Source of the DNA: Peptoniphilus_A sp050943655
Lineage (GTDB): Bacteria > Bacillota > Clostridia > Tissierellales > Peptoniphilaceae
Assembly (NCBI RefSeq): GCF_050943655.1
Contig: NZ_JBMNPQ010000019.1
Coordinates: 1-24,277 of the forward strand
Direction: 5' to 3'
DNA length: 24,277 nt
The notes beneath the pieces were generated by a model. The model made no database searches, was not told the DNA's origin, and saw nothing but the letters and a program-made list of their open reading frames with translations. A program made the translations under genes and the position numbers. Position 1 is the first letter of the stretch, and each line of letters starts with the position of its first letter. Positions 16,616 through 23,721 of this stretch are shown in pieces.

Positions 16616-18510
16616 GAATAGCACTTTTAGATGATGTAACAATTTCAAAAATTGCAGCGGGAGAAATAATTGAAAACTCTGCGTCCATAATTAAAGAGTT
16701 AGTTGAAAACTCAATTGATGCTGGTGCCGATAAAATTACCATAGAGATTAAAGGCGAGAGTACAAATTATTTAAAAATTTCTGATAATGGATCTGGAATT
16801 TTGGAAGATGATGTTGAGAATGCATTCCTAAGGCATTCAACTTCTAAACTTCGCGATATCGATGATTTGAGTAAAATAATTTCACTTGGTTTTAGAGGAG
16901 AGGCACTTGCAAGTATCTCTACAATTGCAAAAGTTAAGCTCATGACAAAGACAAAAGATGAGCTGGCTGGCACAATGGCAATTGTGGAAAATGGAAAAGT
17001 TGTTAAGAAGAATAAAATTGGAATGCCACAGGGCACTACTTTTATTATAGAAGACGTATTTTATAACACACCAGTTAGAAAAAAGTTTTTAAAAAAAGAT
17101 TCAAGCGAGATAAATAATATTATTGATATTGTACAGAAGATTGCCCTTTCCAATAAAAATATTTCCTTTGACTTAATAAAAGACGGGAAAAATATTTTAA
17201 GTGCGCCTGCAACTTCAAATTATACAAATAGAGTTTTTAGCGTTTTGGGAAAAGAAATGGCGGCAAATCTTTTGGAAGGCTCATTTGAGTCAGAGAATTA
17301 TAAGATTCATGGCTATTTTTCAAACAATAAATTATTTAGATCCACTCGCGACAATCAATATATATTTGTAAACGGAAGATATGTTAAAAATCTAGAAATA
17401 TCTCGAGCAATTGAGTCTAAGTATAGATCTTTGATACCTCTAAATAGATATCCATGCTTCGTTTTGTTCTTGGAGATTCCACCGAGCCTCATTGATGTAA
17501 ACATTCATCCAAAGAAGAATGAGATTAAATTTAACGACGAGAGAACTCTTTTGGCACTTATTACAGAAGTAGTAGAAGATGTAATATATCCAAATAGGAG
17601 TATTAGAGAAATTAATTTTGAAGACAAAAAAGAAAGCTTAAATGTCTTTGATATATTTGGTTATGAAGAAGACTCCGAGGATGCAAGTGATATAGAAGTA
17701 GAAGAAAAAACAGAAGATAATAAAGAGACTTCTAATGATTACGAAACATCTTTTAAAGAGAGTGTCGTTTCATTTTTCCCAGAGACTGAAGAATCTAATG
17801 ATTATGACAAATCACAAAGTGATTATAATGTAGTTGACGCGGCAGTCAATGATTTTAAAGCAGATGAAAGTGATGTAGAAGTCGAAGAGGCAAGTTTCTT
17901 AGAAATAAAAGATAAACAAATTGACGAAAATATTCTCAACTCGCGAATCGCAGGAGTATTATTTGACACATATATACTTTTAGAGGATAAGGATAAAGAC
18001 ACAGCTTATATAGTGGATCAACATGCAGCACACGAAAGGGTTTGGTATGAGAGATATAGAAGGCTTTATCTAAATCAAGAAATTTCATCTCAAATACTCT
18101 TAAAGCCTGAGATTATTGAGCTTAATGCAAAAGAGTACGATAAACTCGAAAGTCACATCGAAATATTTAAAGATCTTGGATTTAATATAGAAGACTTTGG
18201 CGATGGAGCAATAGTGCTTCGTGAAGTTCCAATGATATTTGGACTTCCAACATATGTCGACTTTATTCGAGATATAATTGACTCGCTTGATAAAAATATT
18301 TCTTCAAGTTATGAAGCAGATCTTTATAAAATTATGAAGAAGGCGTGCAAGAGAGCTGTAAAGGCAAATGACAAGCTTTCAAATATTGAGATTGAAAAAC
18401 TAATTGAAGACTTAAGCAGATGCGAAAATCCTTATACATGTCCACACGGCAGACCTACGATTATAGACGTATCAAATAAAAGTATAGCTAAGTTATTTTT
18501 GAGGGAGTAA
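16612..18510 (+). CDS. mutL: DNA mismatch repair endonuclease MutL
   Basis: The MutL homodimer links MutS recognition to strand incision. The N-terminal GHKL ATPase has KELVENSIDAG (28-38), DNGSGI (58-63) and GFRGEALASI (93-102). A long linker at about 345-440 is strikingly acidic. The C-terminal domain carries the nuclease motif DQHA-x2-E-x4-E (469-480), an ACK motif at C579 and CPHGRP (610-615), the metal-binding set of endonucleolytic MutL. This indicates MutH- and methylation-independent repair, as is typical of Firmicutes. The 632-residue length is normal. The ATG overlaps the mutS stop (ATGA) and has AAGGAG upstream. Confidence 0.97.
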   Translation: MRIALLDDVTISKIAAGEIIENSASIIKELVENSIDAGADKITIEIKGESTNYLKISDNGSGILEDDVENAFLRHSTSKLRDIDDLSKIISLGFRGEALASISTIAKVKLMTKTKDELAGTMAIVENGKVVKKNKIGMPQGTTFIIEDVFYNTPVRKKFLKKDSSEINNIIDIVQKIALSNKNISFDLIKDGKNILSAPATSNYTNRVFSVLGKEMAANLLEGSFESENYKIHGYFSNNKLFRSTRDNQYIFVNGRYVKNLEISRAIESKYRSLIPLNRYPCFVLFLEIPPSLIDVNIHPKKNEIKFNDERTLLALITEVVEDVIYPNRSIREINFEDKKESLNVFDIFGYEEDSEDASDIEVEEKTEDNKETSNDYETSFKESVVSFFPETEESNDYDKSQSDYNVVDAAVNDFKADESDVEVEEASFLEIKDKQIDENILNSRIAGVLFDTYILLEDKDKDTAYIVDQHAAHERVWYERYRRLYLNQEISSQILLKPEIIELNAKEYDKLESHIEIFKDLGFNIEDFGDGAIVLREVPMIFGLPTYVDFIRDIIDSLDKNISSSYEADLYKIMKKACKRAVKANDKLSNIEIEKLIEDLSRCENPYTCPHGRPTIIDVSNKSIAKLFLRE

Positions 18511-18512
18511 AA

Positions 18513-19430
18513 ATGAAGAATTTAATTATTCTAACTGGGCCAACAGGAATTGGAAAAACTGAAATTTCTCTTAAATTAGCAGAAAAATTTGGCTGCGAAA
18601 TAATTTCTTGTGACTCTATGCAAATCTATAAAGATTTAGACATTGGAACAGCAAAGATTTCACTTGATGAGACTAATATTTTACATCACATGGTAGATAT
18701 TGTAACTCCTGATGAAAACTTTTCGGTTGCAGAATTTCAAGACATGACAAAAAAATTAATTACAGATATAAATAATCGCGGTAAAGTTCCAATGCTTGTT
18801 GGAGGGACTGGACTCTATATTAATTCAATAGTTTATAATTTGGAGTTTGCCAACACTTCACAAGATTTTGAATATCGAAATAAACTAATGGATATGGCAA
18901 AAGATGAAGATCAAGACTTTCTTCACAACAAATTAAAAAAGTTAAATCCTAAAGAGGCAGAAAAAATTCACCCAAACAACCATCAGAGAATAATTAGAGC
19001 ACTTGAGATTTCTAAAAATGGAGAAATTAAAGGCAGTAAATTTAGAGAAGAAAATAATGATTACAATTTAATCTACATGGCGCTTAACATGGATAGACAA
19101 AAACTTTATGAAAGAATCAATGAAAGAGTAATAAAGATGATTGACATGGGACTTGTAGATGAAGCAAAATACGCCATAGATAAATATAATTTGACGAGAG
19201 ATTCGCAGTCAATGAAGGCTATAGGCTACAAGGAAATTTTTGATTATCTCGATGACAATTATACTCTGGATGAAATGATAGAAGAAATTCAAAAGAATTC
19301 ACGCCATTACGCAAAGAGACAGCTCACTTGGTTTAGAAGAGATAGTCGAATTAAATGGTTTGAGCGCGAAGACGAAAAGTTAATAGAAGAGATGGAAGAC
19401 TATATAGGAGAGAGACTTGAAAGAATATAA
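18513..19430 (+). CDS. miaA: tRNA dimethylallyltransferase MiaA
   Basis: MiaA transfers the dimethylallyl group to adenosine 37 of tRNAs, making the i6A substrate of MiaB encoded four genes upstream in the same operon. The 305-residue protein shows the P-loop GPTGIGKT (9-16), DSMQIYKDLDIGTAK (34-48), the PMLVGGTGLYIN segment near 95, and C-terminal SMKAIGYKE with HYAKRQLTWFR. GAGGGAG lies before the ATG, two bases after the mutL stop. In many clostridial genomes hfq follows miaA; here a PLP-enzyme gene follows directly, overlapping by 14 bases. Confidence 0.97.
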   Translation: MKNLIILTGPTGIGKTEISLKLAEKFGCEIISCDSMQIYKDLDIGTAKISLDETNILHHMVDIVTPDENFSVAEFQDMTKKLITDINNRGKVPMLVGGTGLYINSIVYNLEFANTSQDFEYRNKLMDMAKDEDQDFLHNKLKKLNPKEAEKIHPNNHQRIIRALEISKNGEIKGSKFREENNDYNLIYMALNMDRQKLYERINERVIKMIDMGLVDEAKYAIDKYNLTRDSQSMKAIGYKEIFDYLDDNYTLDEMIEEIQKNSRHYAKRQLTWFRRDSRIKWFEREDEKLIEEMEDYIGERLERI

Positions 19431-20706
19431 GAGCTTATTTAAGAATTTATACAACATAGATGAAAATGTGACTTACTTTGTTAATATTTGTGAAAAATCA
19501 CTTCAAGATAGATTTGACGAATTATCAGATATTTCACAGTACAATCAAGTAAAAATATTAAAAGCAATGCAAGATGAAAAACTACAAGCAACTGACTTTA
19601 ATTGGACCACAGGATATGGATATGGAGATGTTGGAAGAGACAAGGTCGAGGCAATTTATGCAAATATTTTTAAGACTGAAGATGCACTTGTTAGAACAAA
19701 TATAGTTTCTGGTACACATGCAATCTCTTTGGCATTAAGATCAATTTTAAGAAGTGGAGATCATTTGCTTTCAATTACTTCTACACCTTATGACACGCTA
19801 CAAAAAGTTATCGGAATTCGTGGAAATGACCCTGACTCACTAATAAATTCAGGAATAGAATATTCTGAAATTCCTCTTCTTGCTGATAATTCAATTAATA
19901 TAGATGAGATAAAAAACAATATTAGAGATAATACTAAGCTTGCAATTCTTCAAAGATCAACTGGATATTCTAACAGGCGTGCCTTTACTGTAAGTGAACT
20001 TGCAGAAGCTGTTTCTGAAATAAAAAAAGTAAAGAGCGACCTATTAGTATTTGTCGATAATTGCTATGGAGAGTTTACAGAAATAACTGAACCAACAGAA
20101 TATGGAGTAGACATTATGGCAGGTTCACTGATAAAAAATCCTGGCGGAGGCATTGCCTATACGGGAGGCTATGTTGTAGGGAAAAAAGAATTAGTAGATA
20201 GAGCGGCAAGCTTTTTAACAGCTCCTGGAATAGGTAAGGAGTGCGGACTAACTTTTGGGATGACAAGACAAATTTTACAAGGGCTTTTCATGGCGCCTAA
20301 AATAGTTGAAGATGCAATAAAAGGTGCAATGTTATTTTCAAAATGTTTTGAAAAATTAGGATTTAGAACAATTCCAGCAACAGATGATCCTCGTAGCGAT
20401 ATAGTTACGGCGATTGAACTTAAAAAACCAGAGATACTTGAAGAATTTTGCAAATCTATTCAATTTTCTTCACCAGTGGATTCAATTTTTACACCAATGC
20501 CATGGGATATGCCAGGTTATGAGGACAAAGTAATAATGGCAGCGGGAGATTTTATTGAAGGATCGTCAATAGAACTTTCTGCCGACGGGCCAATGAGAGA
20601 GCCTTACTATGTTTATTTTCAAGGTGGACTTTCTTTTTATCACATCAAGTTTGCTCTAGTAAATGTACTCAACAATTTAAATGAAAAAAATCTAATTAAT
20701 ATTTAG
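19417..20706 (+). CDS. Methionine gamma-lyase/aluminium-resistance family PLP protein (COG4100)
   Basis: A 429-residue fold-type I PLP enzyme related to cystathionine beta-lyases and usually annotated as methionine gamma-lyase family or aluminium resistance protein (YnbB in Bacillus). The exact reaction is not established for the family as far as I know. Visible features are FNWTTGYGYGD (62-71), SGTHAISLALRS, VFVDNCYGEF near 212 with the cofactor aspartate, and SLIKNPGGG with the Schiff-base lysine at K240. The TTG start at 19417 lies six bases after AGGAG, all inside the 3' end of miaA. It is the last gene before a terminator and probably translated from the miaB-mutS-mutL-miaA message. Confidence 0.92.
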   Translation: MKEYKSLFKNLYNIDENVTYFVNICEKSLQDRFDELSDISQYNQVKILKAMQDEKLQATDFNWTTGYGYGDVGRDKVEAIYANIFKTEDALVRTNIVSGTHAISLALRSILRSGDHLLSITSTPYDTLQKVIGIRGNDPDSLINSGIEYSEIPLLADNSINIDEIKNNIRDNTKLAILQRSTGYSNRRAFTVSELAEAVSEIKKVKSDLLVFVDNCYGEFTEITEPTEYGVDIMAGSLIKNPGGGIAYTGGYVVGKKELVDRAASFLTAPGIGKECGLTFGMTRQILQGLFMAPKIVEDAIKGAMLFSKCFEKLGFRTIPATDDPRSDIVTAIELKKPEILEEFCKSIQFSSPVDSIFTPMPWDMPGYEDKVIMAAGDFIEGSSIELSADGPMREPYYVYFQGGLSFYHIKFALVNVLNNLNEKNLINI

Positions 20707-20710
20707 AATG

Positions 20711-20740
20711 AAGGCTGCTTATCACTTAAGCAGTCTTTTC
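20711..20740 (+). terminator. Intrinsic terminator after the PLP-enzyme gene
   Basis: AAGGCTGCTT (20711-20720) pairs with AAGCAGTCTT (20728-20737), with one G-U pair, around a 7-base loop. The T-run is short (TTTTC), so termination may be partial. Confidence 0.7.
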
Positions 20741-20775
20741 TCATGAATAGATTTTATAAATTTAATGTGCAAATA

Positions 20776-20784
20776 TGTTATAAT
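20776..20784 (+). promoter_or_regulatory. Extended -10 promoter for the NusG-II/Gx/maf/radC operon
   Basis: TGTTATAAT is a perfect extended -10 (TGn then TATAAT at 20779-20784). I see no good -35. Counting seven bases from the end of the -10 places the transcription start at 20791, the A of an ATG in frame with the downstream protein. Confidence 0.65.
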
Positions 20785-20790
20785 TATTTT

Positions 20791-21180
20791 ATGAAAGCAA
20801 TGAAGATAGGCGACTTTGTCGTCATAGGGATAATATTAATTTTATCTCTTGTAATTTATTTTTTTACCACAAAAAAACCTGAAAATTCAAACAATAAAAT
20901 TGTAGAAATAACGGTAGATGGAAAAATTTATAAAGAATTTCCACTGTCAAAAAAATCTGAAAGCATAAACATCGACACAAAATATGGTCACAATATTGTA
21001 AAAGTTGAAGATGGACTTGTGTATATGTATGAATCTGATTGCAAAGACCAGATATGTGTTCACATGGGAAAAATTAGTGATGTTGGTGACAATATTATTT
21101 GTCTTCCAAATAGGCTACTTGTAAAAATTGTTTCAGATAGTGACGATGACACTGATGAGATGGATTTGATTCTAAAATGA
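20791..21180 (+). CDS. NusG domain II-containing membrane-anchored protein
   Basis: A 129-residue protein with one N-terminal hydrophobic helix (about 8-28) followed by a small extracytoplasmic beta-rich domain. The segment YESDCKDQICVHMGKISDVG followed by CLPNRLLVKI is the signature of the NusG domain II family of Firmicutes, including the two-cysteine spacing and a third cysteine. It is a structural relative of part of NusG but not a transcription factor. Function is unknown; the conserved cysteines suggest redox or metal chemistry. An in-frame ATG at 20743 lies right behind the terminator and upstream of the promoter, so it would not be on the main message. ATG 20791 is chosen, with ATG 20800 the alternative. 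It overlaps the Gx-transporter gene by four bases. Confidence 0.82.
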   Translation: MKAMKIGDFVVIGIILILSLVIYFFTTKKPENSNNKIVEITVDGKIYKEFPLSKKSESINIDTKYGHNIVKVEDGLVYMYESDCKDQICVHMGKISDVGDNIICLPNRLLVKIVSDSDDDTDEMDLILK

Positions 21181-21686
21181 GCAAAAATCAAAAAATAATT
21201 TTTTTAGCATTATTATCTGCACTTGGAATAGTCGTCGGATTATTTGAAAGCGTCATACCACTTCCTGTTGCAATCCCTGGAGCGAGACTTGGACTTTCAA
21301 ATATAGTAGTTCTTGTAGCTATAGTTGCCATTGGATACAAAGAAGGATTTTTTATTGCAATTTTTAAGACAGTGCTTTTAACTCTTGTGACAGGAGCTGT
21401 ATCTAGCTTTTTCTTTTCACTTGGAGGAGCGATTCTAAGCTCTATATTCATGATACTTGCGCACAAATATTTAAGTAAATATTTAACGCTAATCGGCATA
21501 AGTGAAATAGGATCATTCTTTCACAATTTGGGGCAAGTTTTAGTTGCAAGCTTCATAATGCAGTCGAAAGCTATCATGGCGTATTTGCCAGTACTTGTGA
21601 TACTTGGAATTTTTACAGGATTTTTTGTAGGTTTAAGTTCAATTTATATAGTTAAAAATATTAATGTGAGAAATTTGAGGAATTAA
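21177..21686 (+). CDS. Gx transporter/heptaprenyl diphosphate synthase component I-like membrane protein
   Basis: A 169-residue integral membrane protein with about five hydrophobic helices and glycine-rich turns, such as LPVAIPGARLGLSNIV and the following small-residue helices. This pattern is that of the Gx transporter/Hpre_diP_synt_I family (COG4769). Despite the second name, the topology resembles substrate-binding S components of small-molecule transporters, not a prenyltransferase; its substrate is unknown. The family is commonly adjacent to a NusG domain II gene, as here, with a four-base overlap that couples their translation. maf begins one base after the stop codon. Confidence 0.85.
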   Translation: MSKNQKIIFLALLSALGIVVGLFESVIPLPVAIPGARLGLSNIVVLVAIVAIGYKEGFFIAIFKTVLLTLVTGAVSSFFFSLGGAILSSIFMILAHKYLSKYLTLIGISEIGSFFHNLGQVLVASFIMQSKAIMAYLPVLVILGIFTGFFVGLSSIYIVKNINVRNLRN

Positions 21687-22268
21687 ATGAAAGAAATTAT
21701 ATTGGCATCAGGATCTGCTAGGCGAAAAGAGATTTTAGGACAATTTATTGATTTTAAAATAATAAAACCAGATATTGAAGAAATTAAAAATAACGAAGTT
21801 AAGGCAAATACAACTGTAATGGCTCTTGCTTTCGAAAAGGGAATGGCAGTAGCACGTGAAAATGAGGACTCTTTGGTTTTATCTTGCGACACCTTGGTTG
21901 AGATTGATGGAGAGTTATTGGGCAAGCCAAAAGATAGAGATGACGCAAGAGAGATGCTTAAAAAGTTAAGCGGAAAAGCTCACAATGTTTACAGTGGCTA
22001 TGCTCTAATTCTACTCAGCGAAAAGATTAAGTATTTAGACTTTGTAAAAACTTCTGTAAAATTTAAAAATCTAACAGACGATGATATTGAAAATTACCTA
22101 GACACTGGCGAATATAAAGACAAAGCTGGAAGCTATGCAATACAAGAGAAGGGTTCACTATTAATTGAAAAATTTGATGGAGACTATTTTAATGTAGTTG
22201 GGCTTCCGATTTCTAAAATTAATGACGACTTAAAGAGGATTTTTAATATTGATTTAATGAGGTGCTAA
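21687..22268 (+). CDS. maf: Maf-family nucleotide pyrophosphatase
   Basis: Maf hydrolyses non-canonical or pyrimidine nucleoside triphosphates to monophosphates and has been linked to septum inhibition in Bacillus. The 193-residue chain has the substrate loop ASGSARR (7-13), FEKGMAVA near 49, SCDTLV with the presumed catalytic D68, LGKPKDRDDAREML, and the C-terminal YAIQEKGS and GLPIS segments. GAGG precedes the ATG, which directly abuts the upstream stop. Its place immediately before radC matches the maf-radC-mreBCD-minCD locus of Firmicutes. Confidence 0.95.
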   Translation: MKEIILASGSARRKEILGQFIDFKIIKPDIEEIKNNEVKANTTVMALAFEKGMAVARENEDSLVLSCDTLVEIDGELLGKPKDRDDAREMLKKLSGKAHNVYSGYALILLSEKIKYLDFVKTSVKFKNLTDDDIENYLDTGEYKDKAGSYAIQEKGSLLIEKFDGDYFNVVGLPISKINDDLKRIFNIDLMRC

Positions 22269-22270
22269 AA

Positions 22271-22987
22271 TTGGAGAGAAATCTTGTCAATTACACTATT
22301 AAACAGATGCCTGAGGATGATAGGCCACAAGAAAAGTTAATTAAATATGGACCAGAAATTTTATCAAATGCAGAGCTTGTCGCCTTAATTATAAGAACTG
22401 GATCAAAAAAGGGAGACACTGCCATAGATATTGCAAGGAATATGTTTACAAGCCTTAAATCAGAAAATGATAGAGACGGACTTAATGCACTAAAAAATGC
22501 GACACTTAAAGATCTCACTAAGGTAGAGGGCATAGGTGAAGCAAAGGCTGCCATGATACTTGCTGCAGTTCAACTTGGAGTTAGGCTTTCTCAGTCACAA
22601 TATGATACAAAAATGAGAATCACATCACCATCTATTGCGGCAAACTATGTGATGAGTGAGATGAGTTCGCTTAAATCTGAACATTTTCGCATAATGACAT
22701 TAAATACAAAGAAAGAAATAAATTATATCAGAGAGATATCTAAAGGAATTATCAACATGACAATAGTTCATCCTAGAGAGGTTTTTAGAGCAGCTATTGA
22801 AGATAATGCACACAGCATTATCCTGTTACATAATCATCCAACAGGTGATCCTACTCCATCTGATGAAGATATAAGACTTACCAATAAACTTATGGATTCA
22901 GCAGAAATACTTGGAATAGAGATTGTCGATCATATAATCATTGGAAACAATAAATACTATAGCTTTTTAGAAAAGGGTTTAATTTAA
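22271..22987 (+). CDS. radC: RadC-family JAB-domain protein (UPF0758)
   Basis: RadC was named for DNA repair, but its biochemical role remains uncertain. The protein has an N-terminal UPF0758 domain with a helix-hairpin-helix-like LTKVEGIGEAKAAMILAA and a C-terminal JAB/MPN+ metalloprotease-like domain with the zinc signature HNHPTGDPTPSDED (187-200), all ligands present. GTG 22262 is in frame, but GAGGTG at 22259-22264 positions the TTG at 22271, giving 238 residues starting MERNLVNYTIKQMP. The stop codon overlaps the start of the MinD-like gene by one base. Confidence 0.94.
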   Translation: MERNLVNYTIKQMPEDDRPQEKLIKYGPEILSNAELVALIIRTGSKKGDTAIDIARNMFTSLKSENDRDGLNALKNATLKDLTKVEGIGEAKAAMILAAVQLGVRLSQSQYDTKMRITSPSIAANYVMSEMSSLKSEHFRIMTLNTKKEINYIREISKGIINMTIVHPREVFRAAIEDNAHSIILLHNHPTGDPTPSDEDIRLTNKLMDSAEILGIEIVDHIIIGNNKYYSFLEKGLI

Positions 22988-23721
22988 TGAAAATAATAGG
23001 ACTTATACCTTCTATTGGCGGCATTGGTTCAACTAGTCTTGCCATAGATTTAGCACAAAATTTAGAAAATACACTTTTAATTGATTTTAATAACGGTTTT
23101 AGAACAATAGATATACTCATAAATGAGAGCGACATTATATATGATATTTATGACTTTTATGATGGATTGGACAAAGATTTAGTTATATCAAAGACGGAGA
23201 CATTTGACTTTTTGCCAGCAAGTCAGAGTAAAGATATTAGCGATTTTGAAGTTTCTGAGTTTAGAAAAAAGATTGAAGGATTAGAATACGAAAATATAAT
23301 TATTGATTTACCTAGAAATGTAGAATACATTAAAGAAATTTCTAAAATTTTAGACTTTTTAATTATATCGACAGATATGAGAGGTGTTTCAAAAAGAAAT
23401 TTAGAGAAGATTATTTTTGAATCATTTAAAGTAAATAAAAAATTAAAACTTGGCGTATTTATAAATAAAATTAATAAATTTAACCAGGAAGATTATAAAA
23501 GTTTTAAGAGTGATTTAAAGCTTGCAACTATTATAGGTGTTGTAAAGATTAAGAATGAATTCAAAAACTTTGAAAGAGAAGAACTAGAAAACATCATTAA
23601 ATTTATTAATGGAGAAGATTTTAGTTTAGACGAGAAAAGCTTTAATACAGATAAAACAGAAGGCGAAGGAAGTAAAGATGCAGAATCAAAATCGTGGATT
23701 CAAAAAATATTCGGAAAATAA
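22987..23721 (+). CDS. MinD/ParA-like P-loop protein with degenerate nucleotide-binding site
   Basis: A 244-residue protein with MinD architecture. LLIDFNNGFRTIDILI (30-45) corresponds to the MinD switch segment, FLPASQSKD near 75 to the MinD LPASQ segment, and IIIDLPRNVE near 105 to the Walker-B region. LGVFINKIN and TIIGVVKI follow in the expected order. The Walker-A region, however, reads PSIGGIGSTS (8-17), so the signature lysine is Ile10 and the P-loop lysine is Ser15. The aspartate equivalent to E. coli MinD D40 is Asn35. The last residues, SKSWIQKIFGK, form a short amphipathic helix like the membrane-targeting sequence of MinD. It occupies the minD position between radC and rng, without minC, minE or mreBCD. 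ATP hydrolysis, and perhaps binding, is probably lost; a membrane-bound structural role is inferred. CpaE/FlhG-type relatives are an alternative. Confidence 0.82.
   Translation: MKIIGLIPSIGGIGSTSLAIDLAQNLENTLLIDFNNGFRTIDILINESDIIYDIYDFYDGLDKDLVISKTETFDFLPASQSKDISDFEVSEFRKKIEGLEYENIIIDLPRNVEYIKEISKILDFLIISTDMRGVSKRNLEKIIFESFKVNKKLKLGVFINKINKFNQEDYKSFKSDLKLATIIGVVKIKNEFKNFEREELENIIKFINGEDFSLDEKSFNTDKTEGEGSKDAESKSWIQKIFGK

Noticed and set aside
20743..20790. Upstream ATG extending the NusG-domain-II protein by 16 residues
   Set aside because: It lies immediately after the terminator and before the extended -10 promoter, has no ribosome binding site, and would add residues before the natural membrane helix.
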